A stretch of 64,000 bases of DNA from Cordia subcordata (Eukaryota > Streptophyta > Magnoliopsida > Boraginales > Cordiaceae). Numbering within the stretch: the first letter of the stretch is position 1; each line of letters starts with the position of its first letter. Location: NCBI GenBank assembly GCA_028554755.1, contig JAPTOF010000010.1, positions 1,190,501 through 1,254,500 on the forward strand. The letters run 5' to 3'. Made by a program: the position numbers and the translations under genes. Positions 11,108-22,116 of the stretch are shown piece by piece. The notes beneath the pieces are model-generated. The model was not told the DNA's origin and did not search any database. It saw only the letters and a list, made by a program, of their open reading frames with translations.

Positions 11108-11854
11108 AGGGTCTGTTTGGACACTATAGTATAATTACTAGACAGTATAGTTACTAAGGTAGTAATTACATCGTCTAGTAGTTATACAGTAATCTAAATT
11201 ACGTGGCATGTTTGTTTATTACAGCGTAATTACACCTTAATTCCGAATGACATGTTTGGTGACACAGATGGTAATTTCACAATTAAATAATTTAATTTTA
11301 AAAATAAATAAATATTTATTTTTAAAATATTTATTAATGCTAACAAATATTTAAAGATGTAATTTATTAAAAATATTAAAAATAAAAATATTATTTATCA
11401 TAAAAATAAAAATAACTAATTAAAAATATATGAATTATAAATATGAATATGTGAAACTAAAAATTATCTATTATTAATATTTTCAAATTTAAAATATTAT
11501 TTATCAAAAGCATTTTATTTATATTTTGATTTATTTATTTAATATTTTTAATTTTATTTTATTTAAATTTATTTATTTTTATAATTTATTTATTTATTTA
11601 TTATTAATATTTATTTTATAATGAAACATGTAAAATAAAAGAGTAGGAAAAGTTGTTAGAGAATAATTATACAGTATAATTACACTAATTTACACCTTCT
11701 CTGTGAGAATTGAAGAGTGTAATTAAGGAGATCTAATTACACTTAATTCATCTCTAACTAAGTAATTATTTAGTTGGATAAACGCACATAATTGTGTAAT
11801 TACTCCCACTTATACTAAACTCTAATTACAAAGTAACTTTTCAAACATGCCCCT
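11108..11854. mobile_element. Degenerate inverted-repeat element, very AT-rich core
   Basis: The left end (AGGGTCTGTTTGGACACTAT then agtataattact) and the right end, read in reverse complement (AGGGGCATGTTTGAAAAG then tttagtat...taattac), form an imperfect terminal inverted repeat rich in 'gtaattac' motifs. The core at 11270-11640 is almost purely A/T. It looks like a non-autonomous DNA transposon, but target-site duplications are not clear. Confidence 0.5.
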
Positions 11855-12569
11855 AGTAATGAATCAGCGCTTCTCCCGTGAAATGCCCTAGTATAAAACT
11901 GTTTCATGTGATCCAGATTTATAGCAAATCATGCTCCAACATCGTATTTTTAGAATTTTATTTTAATGAGAGTTATTTAATACTTATATATTATAATTAA
12001 AAAAAAAGATACATGCACTTAAGACGCACGCATTAATTAATAGCTTCACCAAACTTGGACCTTTTTGTCTGTTTTCAAGAAGATGGAACATGACCTAGCA
12101 AAGACAAGGCAAGTCCATGTTGTTCTCTTCGACCTTGTTGCATTTAATAAATTTTACTCTCCTCACATGTGATTCTTGAACGCTATCCCATTACTTGACC
12201 AAAAAAGAAAAACAAAAACAATCCCATTCCCAAATTCTAAGCTCAATCTCATTCCTTGACCCTTAAAGAGAGGATTTAGTTGGACCTTTTTGTTCGTTGA
12301 TTTGTTGAGACAATGAATGCTCATCAAAAAGGGGATTGAACCGTGTATTGAGTCATATGTTTGTTAGTAATTTACAAGTAGCTTAATCTAACACTGAATG
12401 GATAATAATGAGATCGTATATTCTTTTTATTTTTAGTATGCATTTTTTTTTTTGACCCACTTTTTTATTCTTGTCCGCTTATATAATTCCACCTTATTTT
12501 TGTTATACTTCTTCTTCTTTGTCTTTTTTCTCCCTTACAGTTCGTCTAAATGAACTTACTAATCGCTCC
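11855..12569. other. Gene-free stretch
   Basis: AT-rich sequence with poly-T runs and no supported gene, RNA or repeat boundary. It leads into the LINE relic at 12570. Confidence 0.4.
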
Positions 12570-12815
12570 ACTATAGGCTTCAAAGCCTCCCCCAATAGAG
12601 ATTTCCAGTATCCTACCGGATATCCGCCAAATTTGCCAAGCTTTGACCAACGTCTCTTTCTCTCTAGCTCACTATGGAGGTAACAAGGCAGTGAATTGGG
12701 TAGTTAAAGCTTGTAGGACTGGCAACCTACCTTTTAATTTGGGTGTTAACGTTCCAAATGTTTTATTTGCTTTTTCTTGTGCTAATGACTCCGAGCCTCA
12801 ACGCATTGGCTTACT
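12570..12815 (+). pseudogene. LINE RNase H domain relic
   Basis: One plus-strand frame reads PIEISSILPDIRQICQALTN, then VSFSLAHYGGNKAVNWVVKA. This is the C-terminal end of the RVT_3-type RNase H domain in plant LINEs, where a serine-rich 'fs...R..N..AD.LA' helix is typical. A further 'LPFNLGVNVPNVLF' tail fits the end of such proteins. The conserved Ala-Asp of the family is replaced by Ala-Val. No upstream reverse transcriptase is present and the frame opens without a plausible start, so this is a fragment. It is interrupted on its right by the SINE fragment. Confidence 0.65.
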
Positions 12816-12900
12816 TTTTTTTTTTTTTTAAAGAGTTAACCAAAGGAGAACCCCTTTCCCACCTGGCCAGAGGCCCCTTAACCAGGCGGGAGGTTAATGG
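12816..12900 (-). mobile_element. 5'-truncated SINE inserted in the LINE relic
   Basis: The reverse complement matches the 3' part of the SINE at 8345-8587 (cctcccgcctggttaaggg, then the caggtgggaaaggggttctc block and a 3' A-run, seen here as T13). It is bounded by an imperfect direct repeat, cgcattggcttact (12802-12815) and cgcattgacttact (12901-12914), one mismatch. This marks a truncated but genuine insertion. Confidence 0.82.
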
Positions 12901-13473
12901 CGCATTGACTTACTTGTTTTATACACTTTTTTGTTTAACGCAATCCTTTCGACCAAAAAGAGAGAGCTTACTACCTATGAACAACAAATTATTATTAGAT
13001 GGTCGAAACGAATAGTTTCACTCTCATTCCTGTCCAAACTCTTATATGTCTTGAGTTGAGAATAAATTTCACATACATATAAGGCTTGTTAATACTCTCT
13101 CAACCGTTACTTTTATCTCAAACTGAAACTCCCAACTTGTCCGAAATATTATTATTAAATTAAAAGCATTAAAGATGAGCACGAACCAGTGGGGATCGCG
13201 TGCATTTATTTGACTTTCACGCACACCAACGGGCGATTCCAACCTTGAGCCCCCAAGGCCTCATGAATTTGCATTTAACATCAAACACTTTCCTGCCTCA
13301 GCTTTCACACTTCACCTCATTTTCCCTTTTCCCCTTCTGCAAAAGCAAAAACACATTTTCTGTTTCATTTACTACTACTCAAACTTGGCTAGTAAAAGTG
13401 TTTCAAACAAGTTGAGAGATAGAAGTAAAGTGCTTAATCTAAAAGCAAGAAGGCTCGAGGAAGAAACAATATA

Positions 13474-14386
13474 ATGGCAACCAAGTCTCCTGTCTTTCCT
13501 ATTCCGGAACCTCAACACTTCAGTGACTATGGCTTTGACCCCCAAATCGACTATTTTCAGGTACTCTTCCTATCCTTATATATTTCTTTGAGTTCGGATA
13601 TCCTCAAGTCATTGAACTTGTGAGAGTGGTCAAAGAAAAGCCTTCTGATGAGTATATTTTCACGGATTTGAACTTCTGTTCTCCTCTTTTTATAAATGGT
13701 GCCGCTACCACCTCAACTATAATCAGTCCAATCCAAGTTCCCCCTACATTTCTTTTATATTCTCGTTAATTTAGCTTTTGTCATTTTCTTTCTTGAACCC
13801 GTGCATAGTAAGAGTCTCGTGCAAATGGTCTCTTATCGTCTTACACATTTGACATATGAACTTAATGATTGTTAAAACATGTTACATTTACGTGAAAATG
13901 ATGAAGGTTTTGGAAGAAGCAAGGAAGCAGAAAAGAGAAGCATCAAGATCGTCCATGGACACATTACACTTTAAGCTCCCAAAGCCAATAACATCATCAA
14001 GAGACGAGCCATCGAAGAAGATCAAGAAGAGCAAGAAGCGATGGTGGAAGAACGCTCTACATTTCTTGAGGCGCAAGTGGGCCATGCCTGAGGACCACAA
14101 TAGCAGCAAGAGCCATAAAGAAGTAGACCATTGGGCCCACCATGGACGCTCCTTTGGTGGGTCAATTTCTGGGCCTATTTATATCACTGAGAGTAGAAGT
14201 GGGTCCGGTACGCCGTACCGGACCACGAGCCGTCCGTCGTCGGGACCACTCGCCGGAACTTTGACGCCAACCAGGAAGGGTGAGGTGGAGATTCCGTACA
14301 TTAGCCTCAGGGAGCTTAATATGGATCATAATCATGATTATCAGAGGATGTCAACTTCAGCCGTGCCAATTTATTTGGTCACGTAA
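13474..14386 (+). CDS. Conserved plant protein of unknown function
   Basis: Two exons, 13474-13560 and 13907-14386, join in phase 0 (donor GTACTC, acceptor ATGAAG) to give 188 residues. The first exon encodes MATKSPVFPIPEPQHFSDYG and a short DYFQ end. The second has a basic region with KKIKKSKKRWWKNALHFLRR (about residues 55-75), a Ser/Gly/Thr/Pro-rich middle (SGSGTPYRTTSRPSSG) and a conserved-looking C-terminus, EIPYISLRELNM...MSTSAVPIYLVT. I recall similar short plant proteins with these ends but cannot name a function. The basic Trp-rich stretch could bind membrane or nucleic acid, which is inference only. No signal peptide or membrane span is seen. A purine-rich leader (AGAAACAATATA) precedes the ATG. 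Confidence 0.75.
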
Positions 14387-14429
14387 AATGTAGTTGGACC
14401 AGACCTTCAGGATTAATTTAGATTAATTT

Positions 14430-14575
14430 AGTGGTGGAGCGGTTAGAGCAACACGGAAAATTTGTATTGGATTTGAAACTCGAATTAGTTAAAATTTTAA
14501 TTTCTCGAGCGTTAATCTAGATGGAAATTCGAAAGTCATAGAGTAGAGTTTCTCGTAAAAAAAACTCAAAAAAAA
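14430..14575 (+). repeat. Possible SINE-like repeat
   Basis: GGTGGAGCGGTTAGAGCA resembles a polymerase III A-box, 'ggatttgaaactcg' is a weak B-box-like segment, and the stretch ends in two A-runs. No flanking duplication is visible. It lies just left of the start of duplication copy B. Confidence 0.3.
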
Positions 14576-14597
14576 AAAATCGACCATGCCTGTCTAA

Positions 14598-17097
14598 CAT
14601 TGAATTTGTAATAACTATTTGATTTAGTTTTGAAAAAAAATTGAAATTTTGAAAGAAAAAAAAAATTCAAATATAATTTTTTTTTAAAAGTCAGAATTTT
14701 TAGTTTTTAAAAAAATTATTTTTCAAAATTTGTTAAAAAAAATTCTTTTGAAAAAAGTAAATCCAAAAGAGCCTTTAGTCCTATAGACTTTAGCTCTCTG
14801 GTCATTTAAATCTAATTATCGGACAATCAACGTATTACGTCTAATCTAATGTTGTTGGAGCAGTAGTATTGCATTCTTTTCTGAGATCCTTCCACACTAT
14901 GATGGCGCTGTCAAGCACAATGATAGAAACTTTCCATTTTAGATGGAGTAGCATGCTTGTCGTCGAAAGACTTAAAGACATGGCCGCCCAAATGTAAAAA
15001 TTAAAAGTCAAGCTACAATACGACAACGTCAACGTACCTGCTTGGAAATTTCAAGGAAGAAAGGCAGTCTTAACACTTGGACCCAATGAATATGAATCGA
15101 CAAAATTATCCGTTTGATTTAGGGGTTTATTTTTATTTTTAATTATTTTTTGCTTTTATTTGTGGAAAACTGAACACGGCTTTTTAGAAAATCAGGAAAC
15201 ATCTAAAAGTTATTCTTAATGTTTTCCCAAAAAAAAAATGGCAAAATAAAAATATGTTTTTTTTGTGAATAGGGAAATTCAGCCAACATACCCACCCCAC
15301 GGATCAACTAGCGTAGTCCGGCCATTAACAAAGAAATCTCCTTTGGTGTTTAGTACGTTCCCTATACTAAGCACCAGATAAGCCAAAGATATACATTAAG
15401 CCTCCTTTGGTGTCTAGTACGTCCCCTATACTAAGCACCAGATAAGCCAAAGATACACATTCAGAGAGGGGACTAGAATTCAACCCGAATCATGAGTTGC
15501 ATTCGACCTCATCTCTAAGCTTTAGAACATTTCTGAGGGACAACAAAATAAAAATATGATTTCATTTGTTCATCTTTAAAGCGAAAGTAGTTGTGTTTGT
15601 TATATCCTTATTTGAAATCTTAAATCTAAAATATATGTCTTTCAAATTTAAGATTCTAGATAAACATATTAAAAAAACAACAATATTCTTTTATTTTGTT
15701 TATCTTTTACGAGATTTAAAATTTCAGATAAACATATAAAAAAATCAGTAATACTTGAAATAGATATCTTTTACGAGATTTGAAATTTCAGATAAACATA
15801 TAAAAAAATCAGCAATACTTGATATAAATTCAAACTGAGATCAGAAAAGATTGAAATATTTTTATCTTTATTATTTTCTATCTTCCAATACCTTATTTTC
15901 TATGTTCCAATACCTCACATATCTCTTTCACGTGATTATCTCAACTCAATAATGTAAATCGCTTGGAAATTCCAATCCCTTATTTTCTATCTTCCATTAC
16001 CTCACATATCTCTTTCACCTGATTATCTCATCTCAATAATGTAAATGGCTTGGAAATTTCATGATGAGGTTGAAAAATTAATTGAATACAAAAATTTGTA
16101 ATTATTAAAAAAATGTTGGTAACCAAAAGAAAAACAAAATATTTGTAACGAAACTCACATTTTCAGTTACAAATTTTATTGCGTAAATCTTTTACTCTTT
16201 ATCGACTCGTCCAAAAATATAATATTTATATAAAAGACAAAACGGAAAAACATATCTTCACAAGTCATTCTCAACAAGAATTTGGAACAGAAAAATGTAA
16301 AAATTTTATACAATTAAAAAATGATATGTGAATTCAGATCTGTTTTTAAAAATCTCCACGTTCATATCTACAGCAAGTCAACATTCTGGTCCACTAGGCT
16401 ATGCTAGTACGCGTTACAAATATCTCAACAGATACCACGTCAGCACTTATACGCGAGATTCACTCACTGTGCGCCACGTCGACAAATAGGCACGATCGAA
16501 CGGCCAATAGAGCCCCGACAATTTTTACCTGCGCCGCATGTCTTTTTTCACAAACTCCAACATCATCAAAATCCTCACCGAGGTGTTTACGTCCGTGAAC
16601 GACTCTGTTCCTGAGTCAACCCGCTCTCTAAATCCAACTCGACACCACGCGACTCGGATAAACTCGTTCCCGCCCCGGCTGACGTGGGACCTGCGGTGGC
16701 CGGTGATTTCCTGTTCATGCTCAGTATCCTCTTGATGGACAGCAACCTAGTTCTCGGTGATCTGAACCCATGAGTCACGGGTGAACTCGGTTCCAACTCG
16801 GTCTCTAACTCAGTCCTCCTCGGCACCTCTATTCTCACTGCTGACAAATCGAGACCTTTCCTTCGTGACCCCAACGACGTCTTTTGATGACTATCGCTTC
16901 CGTCCTCCTGCTGACACGTTGCACAAAACCCTGAACTCGAACCCGGTTCAGCTCGGGTCTCCAACGATTCACCCGCTAAAGCCCCCATTTCTCGCCGCTT
17001 TTTCTCCGGTTCCGGCACCGGTTCGACGGGGGACCGGCGGAGGGGGCAAGTAGAATGCGAGTGGAACCACATATTAATACACTCGATATGAAACGAG
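14598..17097. repeat. Segmental duplication, copy B
   Basis: Same-orientation copy of 3974-6331. It has small differences plus two tandem expansions absent from copy A, each of about 63-64 bp: units starting ctcctttggtgt at 15339 and 15402, and units starting tatcttttacgaga at 15701 and 15765. Homology stops at ...gaaacgag (17097), inside the RING codons. The flanking sequence then has nothing to do with the ATL gene. Confidence 0.92.
16587..17097 (-). pseudogene. Truncated ATL RING-H2 pseudogene
   Basis: This is the copy-B counterpart of the ATL gene at 5818-6729. It keeps only the part from Ser134 (SFHIEC...) onward. The membrane segment, GLD motif and first four zinc ligands are missing. 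The seventh and eighth ligand region reads CPLRRS instead of CPLCRS, so the last Cys (153 in the intact protein) is now Arg. Asp141 is changed to Asn. A 9-bp in-frame insertion adds three residues (PRR/T region), and the stop comes four codons earlier. An open frame extends to an unrelated Met at 17126, but nothing supports it as a functional start. Confidence 0.88.
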
Positions 17098-17203
17098 AAA
17101 GTACTCTCATTATCTTTTCTGTCCATGGCATTTTTTCCTTTTTTTTGAGCGTAACGACATGTTTTGAATAATTACAATCGTCTATTTATGGCTTTTTTTT
17201 TTT

Positions 17204-17350
17204 GTTTTGAGTCAGGCTATCTCAAGTAATCTCTATTAAATAGGGAGCAGTGAAAGTAAAATCCTCTTAACAAGTGTCTTTTTTAAAGTTCAAACTCGTG
17301 TTATTTTTTTATGATAATTATTATCATCTCAACTAATAATTTATTAGTAT
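17204..17350. repeat. Dispersed repeat family X, copy 1
   Basis: Shares blocks with 20511-20686: 'tttgagt.a.g.tat', 'taat.tctatt', 'tttcttaaa.ttcaaactYg', 'tgttctct' and 'atYtcaaYYaaYaattta'. Partial matches also occur near 34958-35022 and 39655-39735. Class unknown; gene-free. Confidence 0.45.
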
Positions 17351-19437
17351 CCGTAAGGAGCCATCGCAGTTTTGTTCAGTTTGACTAGTTTACTTTTATC
17401 CCCTTAAGTTGTTTTCCGAGCAAAGTAAGGCGTTTATTGAGCTTGAGTAAATTTATTACTTCTAGTGTAATAGACATTTGCATGCGTAATGGTTAGATCC
17501 GTTGGACCAACTTTCTTGTTTGTCTCTACGCTACCGGTTTAGATTGATTGATTCTATTTTGGTACAAATAACACAACAAGATTCTAAGTGACCGTTAATT
17601 TGAGTGGCTATGGAAATATAAAATTATTTACTTATTATCACATCTAAAAATTCTAGTTAGAAGAAAGATCTAAAATAACAGTGCAATAACACTGATAATT
17701 TCTTTGTTGAGCAAACAATATTTGAGCTATATATGCGAGCAATAAAAGTGAATGTAACAAACGAACGATAATGGTGAGACTTTAACTTGATCCTTTTTGA
17801 AAACAATCGGTATTTGTACTATTTTAACTTCAGGAAATCCACTAGTTATTTTACAAGATCTTGCAAGTTCTTTCTTTAAGTTACGTACCAAATGGGTTTT
17901 TTTCTAGCGTTTAAGCTTGGATGACCTGTTTGACCAAACAAATAAGACACCCTCTTGCTCTAGACTCCAAACAACAAGACAATTACTCCTACCAAATATC
18001 ATGAAGTCACCTATTAGATTTTTCTTTTTCTCTTTTCGGAAGGAGGTAATGCCGGTAAAATCAAACGTTCATTCTAAGAGAGAAGACACTTCTAGCATCC
18101 TCAGTTTCCTGATAGCATTTATTAGATAGTATACATCCCTAATGGCATTTGTTGGATAGTATAACATCCCTAATGACAGGATCAATTCAAAGTTTAAAGC
18201 TTATAAATCAATGGATGGACGCATAAACGTGCAAGATCTTGAACTCTGCGTATCTAATATTCCACTTGTATTCCTCCACAAAAGTCACCTATTAGATTCT
18301 GCAAATCAAGTTTGGTAGTTGTTATATTCAATAGGAAAATGACGGGAGTCATTTTTCTGAAGCGCTAGACTCCAAACAAGCAAGCGGCGTCATAACCACC
18401 CCAATCCTCTCTCCTTGACGATGGATCTTGACTGCTATTTCTGTTCACAGCTCCCTGGAAGATTCCAAGTGGTAACATGGCTTTTATTATTTTTTCCTTT
18501 TTTACTGATAAAGAATCCTAGAGTCACTCCCAGTGTATATACGAATCTTTGAACACAATGTCATATCTCTATGCATACTTTAAATAGTAACTCGTTGTGA
18601 TGAAAGTTATTAATTAAGATTTATGTTTCTTATCACAAATATTAATTGCTAGTAGATATACCCAATCTCTAGACACTATTGCATGGTTTATGAAAAGAAG
18701 AAAAATAATGTGGTCCCTCTCCACATTATCAGTCACTCATATAAGGTAAGCATTTTTAAATGCCTTGTGTATGAGTTATTGCATTTGCTTTCTTTGTTAT
18801 AATCTTATTTTAAAATATTTATTTTATTGAAATGGAGGAAAATCTTATCATGCGTTTTTTAAAAAATTGTAAACCAGGCTTTTTATTTTATAAGAAATAA
18901 GCAATATATCGTATCAGACATCTTAAATCTTATAAGATATCTCCAAATTTCAATAGGATAAGTATCTTAAAATAAGATCATTCCAAACACACTTATTTGG
19001 CATAGCAAAGCATGATTTAAAATGATTTCTAGAGGTATGACTATTCATAAACACAAACAAAAAAATGCATTGCTATCCAAATTACAAAGTAAACACAACC
19101 AGCTTGACATCCAGCATCTTCTCTACGTTTCATTTTAACCTTTCGGTTCATATTCACCTTTTCTTGACGTTGATTTGAAAATCAAAGTATTTTTAACCGG
19201 AAGCATACCGGTGTTCCAAACTCACTTCACCCACTTCTAACTTCTAATTTGCAAAATGTTGATGTAGATTAAAGAGCTATATGATATTTTAATTGTAATA
19301 CGGGGTGGATATTGACCCGATCTAAGCATTCGGGGTACTGGTTTTGGTTTAACTCGAAAAGACCGCTGACTTAGTTGAGCCTAAGGCTTCTTATGTGGTA
19401 GACTCGGAATTAGACAGGTCTAGTACGAGATTTTCAG
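17351..19437. other. Gene-free stretch
   Basis: AT-rich, with scattered short open frames but no conserved protein features. 18041-18200 is the second copy of the repeat seen at 2468-2612, and includes a direct repeat of 'gcattt.tt.gatagtat.acatccctaatg' (18115-18175). Confidence 0.4.
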
Positions 19438-19645
19438 GAGAAGGCCTTCTTCGGTCAACAACAGACTCCAACTCGAAACAAGCCTAGGATTTCTAATTAG
19501 CTCATTTAAGGACTCTTAATATAGTGCAAGCTCCATCATGAGAGAAGGCCTGTCGGTCAACAAAAGCTTCCAACTTGAAACAAACTTAGGACTTCTAATT
19601 GGTTCATTTAATGATTCTTCGTTTAATCCAAGTTCCACCAATCTC
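19438..19645. repeat. Tandem duplication, 104-bp period
   Basis: Two diverged units start with gagaaggcc at 19438 and 19542. Both carry 'cggtcaacaa', 'ccaact.gaaacaa', 'ggacttctaatt' and 'caagYtccac'. Confidence 0.75.
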
Positions 19646-20510
19646 ACATATTACGAATACCATGATCAACAATCAAGTAATTCATTTGGCACACTCACCC
19701 TATATTGCTCTTGACTCCCAATTCTGTCTAGAAATTAAAGTAAGTAAACTAATAAATTAACCTCAGGGTCCGTAGTTATATAGAAGATAGTGTTGGAAGG
19801 AATATGGAAGAGCTTCAGGATGAAGAAGATTCATTCAGCAAAATAATCGTTTTCCTAAAAAGAAAACGAAAAAGAAAAGTAAATTAATCTTGGGCTGCTT
19901 ATAGTGGGCCTCTCCAAAGAAATCATATGTAAGGCTCTGATTTGGGTCTCCGAATACTTGGATGACCGTACGATTGATGATTGATCGTTTGAAATATGTT
20001 TTTGCCTAATTGGGCTCTGATGTCCTTATTATGATCCATGAACAAGAAAACATACGAGCAGTGGATGCAACCCATTAAGATTCAACTTCTTTTTTTTTTT
20101 TTTTTTTTTCTTTGCGTTGTAAAAACAATTTTTTTAAATAACTATAGAGCCTTCGATCTACAACTAAGATTTCGGAACTCCATTAAGAACTCGAAAATCC
20201 TTTTTTGGACGGGTACCAACGATACTATGAGCGTTGCTTAGCTTGAGAATGGCTTCTGATATCTATACGAGATGCCTCTTTGGTTATCCCTGGTATATAA
20301 CAAGGCCGACCCTAAATCTTAGCTCCCAAATTGTAGCAATGTGTTGTTCCTGTTTCCTTTGGTCTTTGAAGGCCTATTCCTTTTAATTATCTAACTTTTT
20401 CCATTGATGGGCTTATATAGCTTTCCTGTATTTAGAAGTAATCTAGTAAGCACAATTAAAAATCATTTTAATTTGGTCCGGTTTAGTTGGATTTGATTTG
20501 ATTTTTTTTT

Positions 20511-20686
20511 GCTTTGAGTTAAGGTATTCTTAAATTATATTGAACTTGAGACTAATTTCTATTGGGATAAGAAAGGGTAAGGAAAAGGCCTCCCAACATG
20601 TGTGTTTCTTAAAATTCAAACTTGTGTTCTCTTATGCAAATTTAATAAGATTGTTACCGTCTCAACCAACAACTTACTAGCGTTAG
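20511..20686. repeat. Dispersed repeat family X, copy 2
   Basis: Counterpart of 17204-17350; see shared blocks there. It carries an A-box/B-box-poor sequence and no coding potential. Short open frames across it are incidental. Confidence 0.45.
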
Positions 20687-22116
20687 TATCAACTTTTTTA
20701 TCAAAGGACGTCAACCGTGAGAAGGGAAGAAAAAACTGCATAGAAATGCGTGGACATTGGAATTGTCACCCGCTAGTCCCATACTGTCATTATCTGATAC
20801 TTTCGTTTGGAAACAATATCGTAGATGATCCCCACAATATTCTAAACGGAGTTGAGGAGAGAAAATGCTATAGTAGGTCGCCAATTATTGCTACATGAAA
20901 AGTTTTCCAATGATCGACTGACACGTGATCTCCATGGCAGCTCTAATTCCTGAGAAGACGACGCGTGGATGTCACACTCTCAAACGTGGCATTGTCGCTT
21001 AATTAACACGACTGTTATCAGCGGAAAAAATATCTTAAGAAATGAACTCAAGACTCGCCGAGCAAGCGCGTGACGGCAAATTTTTGGCAAATTGTGTATG
21101 CAAATTTGCAAATCCAAAAGTTATCCTACAATTTTCAAATTAATAAATTCTTGGAGAAACTACAATTTTTTCAGATTATGTGAATATTTTTTGTGCAATG
21201 AGGAGAATTTTATTGACATTGATGATTTTAAATAAAAAATTTCAGTTTAGTTACTTTAAGATTGATATCATTATAACTATTATTTATCAGGTTATTGATT
21301 TTCATGACAACAATTTTTTTAGAGATTTATAATTTTATAAATAATTTCAAACTTGAAATCAAAACATTGATTATGTCAACAATATTTGAAAAATCCTTGT
21401 AATGTGACAAAACACTTGTTCATACAAAAAAATTAAAAATCGATTACACATTATTCGTGGTTATCGTGTAAAAAGTAAAGAAGGCACCTAATTGATGGTT
21501 TCTCATAAAACTAATAATAAGAAAATCTTTTAAACAATTAGTTTTCTATGTATTATTTTACAATTTATGAAATTTACAAATTAAAAGAACAACAATAAAA
21601 ATACTAAGAAGAGGTAAAAAAGTTATCCTTTTAATAGGAAGAGATAAGTGCTCTAGAGGTCAAAAAACAAATTCGCATTCACTATCATTTTCTTTAAATA
21701 TGGTTAAACAATCACAAAAAAGAAATAAACAAAAATATTTTCTTTCTCTATTGCTGTGAGTGTTGATCAATCGCTACAAACGAGAGTAGTGCTGTTATCA
21801 ACCCCAAAAAGGTCAAAAAAAATTAAAAAGTGCAAAAAGAATTATATAAGATTGTAATAAGAAGATAAAGGTTAATAATAATAATAATAATAATAATATC
21901 TCCTCATCTATGGTTATCTTCCAGGCTTTGCAACGTCACTATTACACACTTCCTTCACGACACCATCATCTCTTTCTGCACATTACAACAAACATAAATA
22001 CACACACACTTACACACACACGCATATTGAATTGAATTAATTATAAAAGCATCTCAAAAACAGACTAAAAATCTTGAAAAAAAAAAATTTGGAGAAGAAA
22101 AAAGGGGAAAAAGAGA
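20687..22116. other. Gene-free stretch and MFP2 upstream region
   Basis: AT-rich. A (TAA)n microsatellite of about 30 bp lies at 21868-21898. The last 200 bp upstream of the MFP2 start contain CA-rich and pyrimidine-rich leader-like sequence, and TTATAAAAG at about 22040, a possible TATA element or part of the leader. Confidence 0.45.

Noticed and set aside
14430..14480. Possible tRNA gene
   Set aside because: A-box-like sequence is present but no cloverleaf stems or acceptor pairing can be drawn; at best a SINE-like relic.
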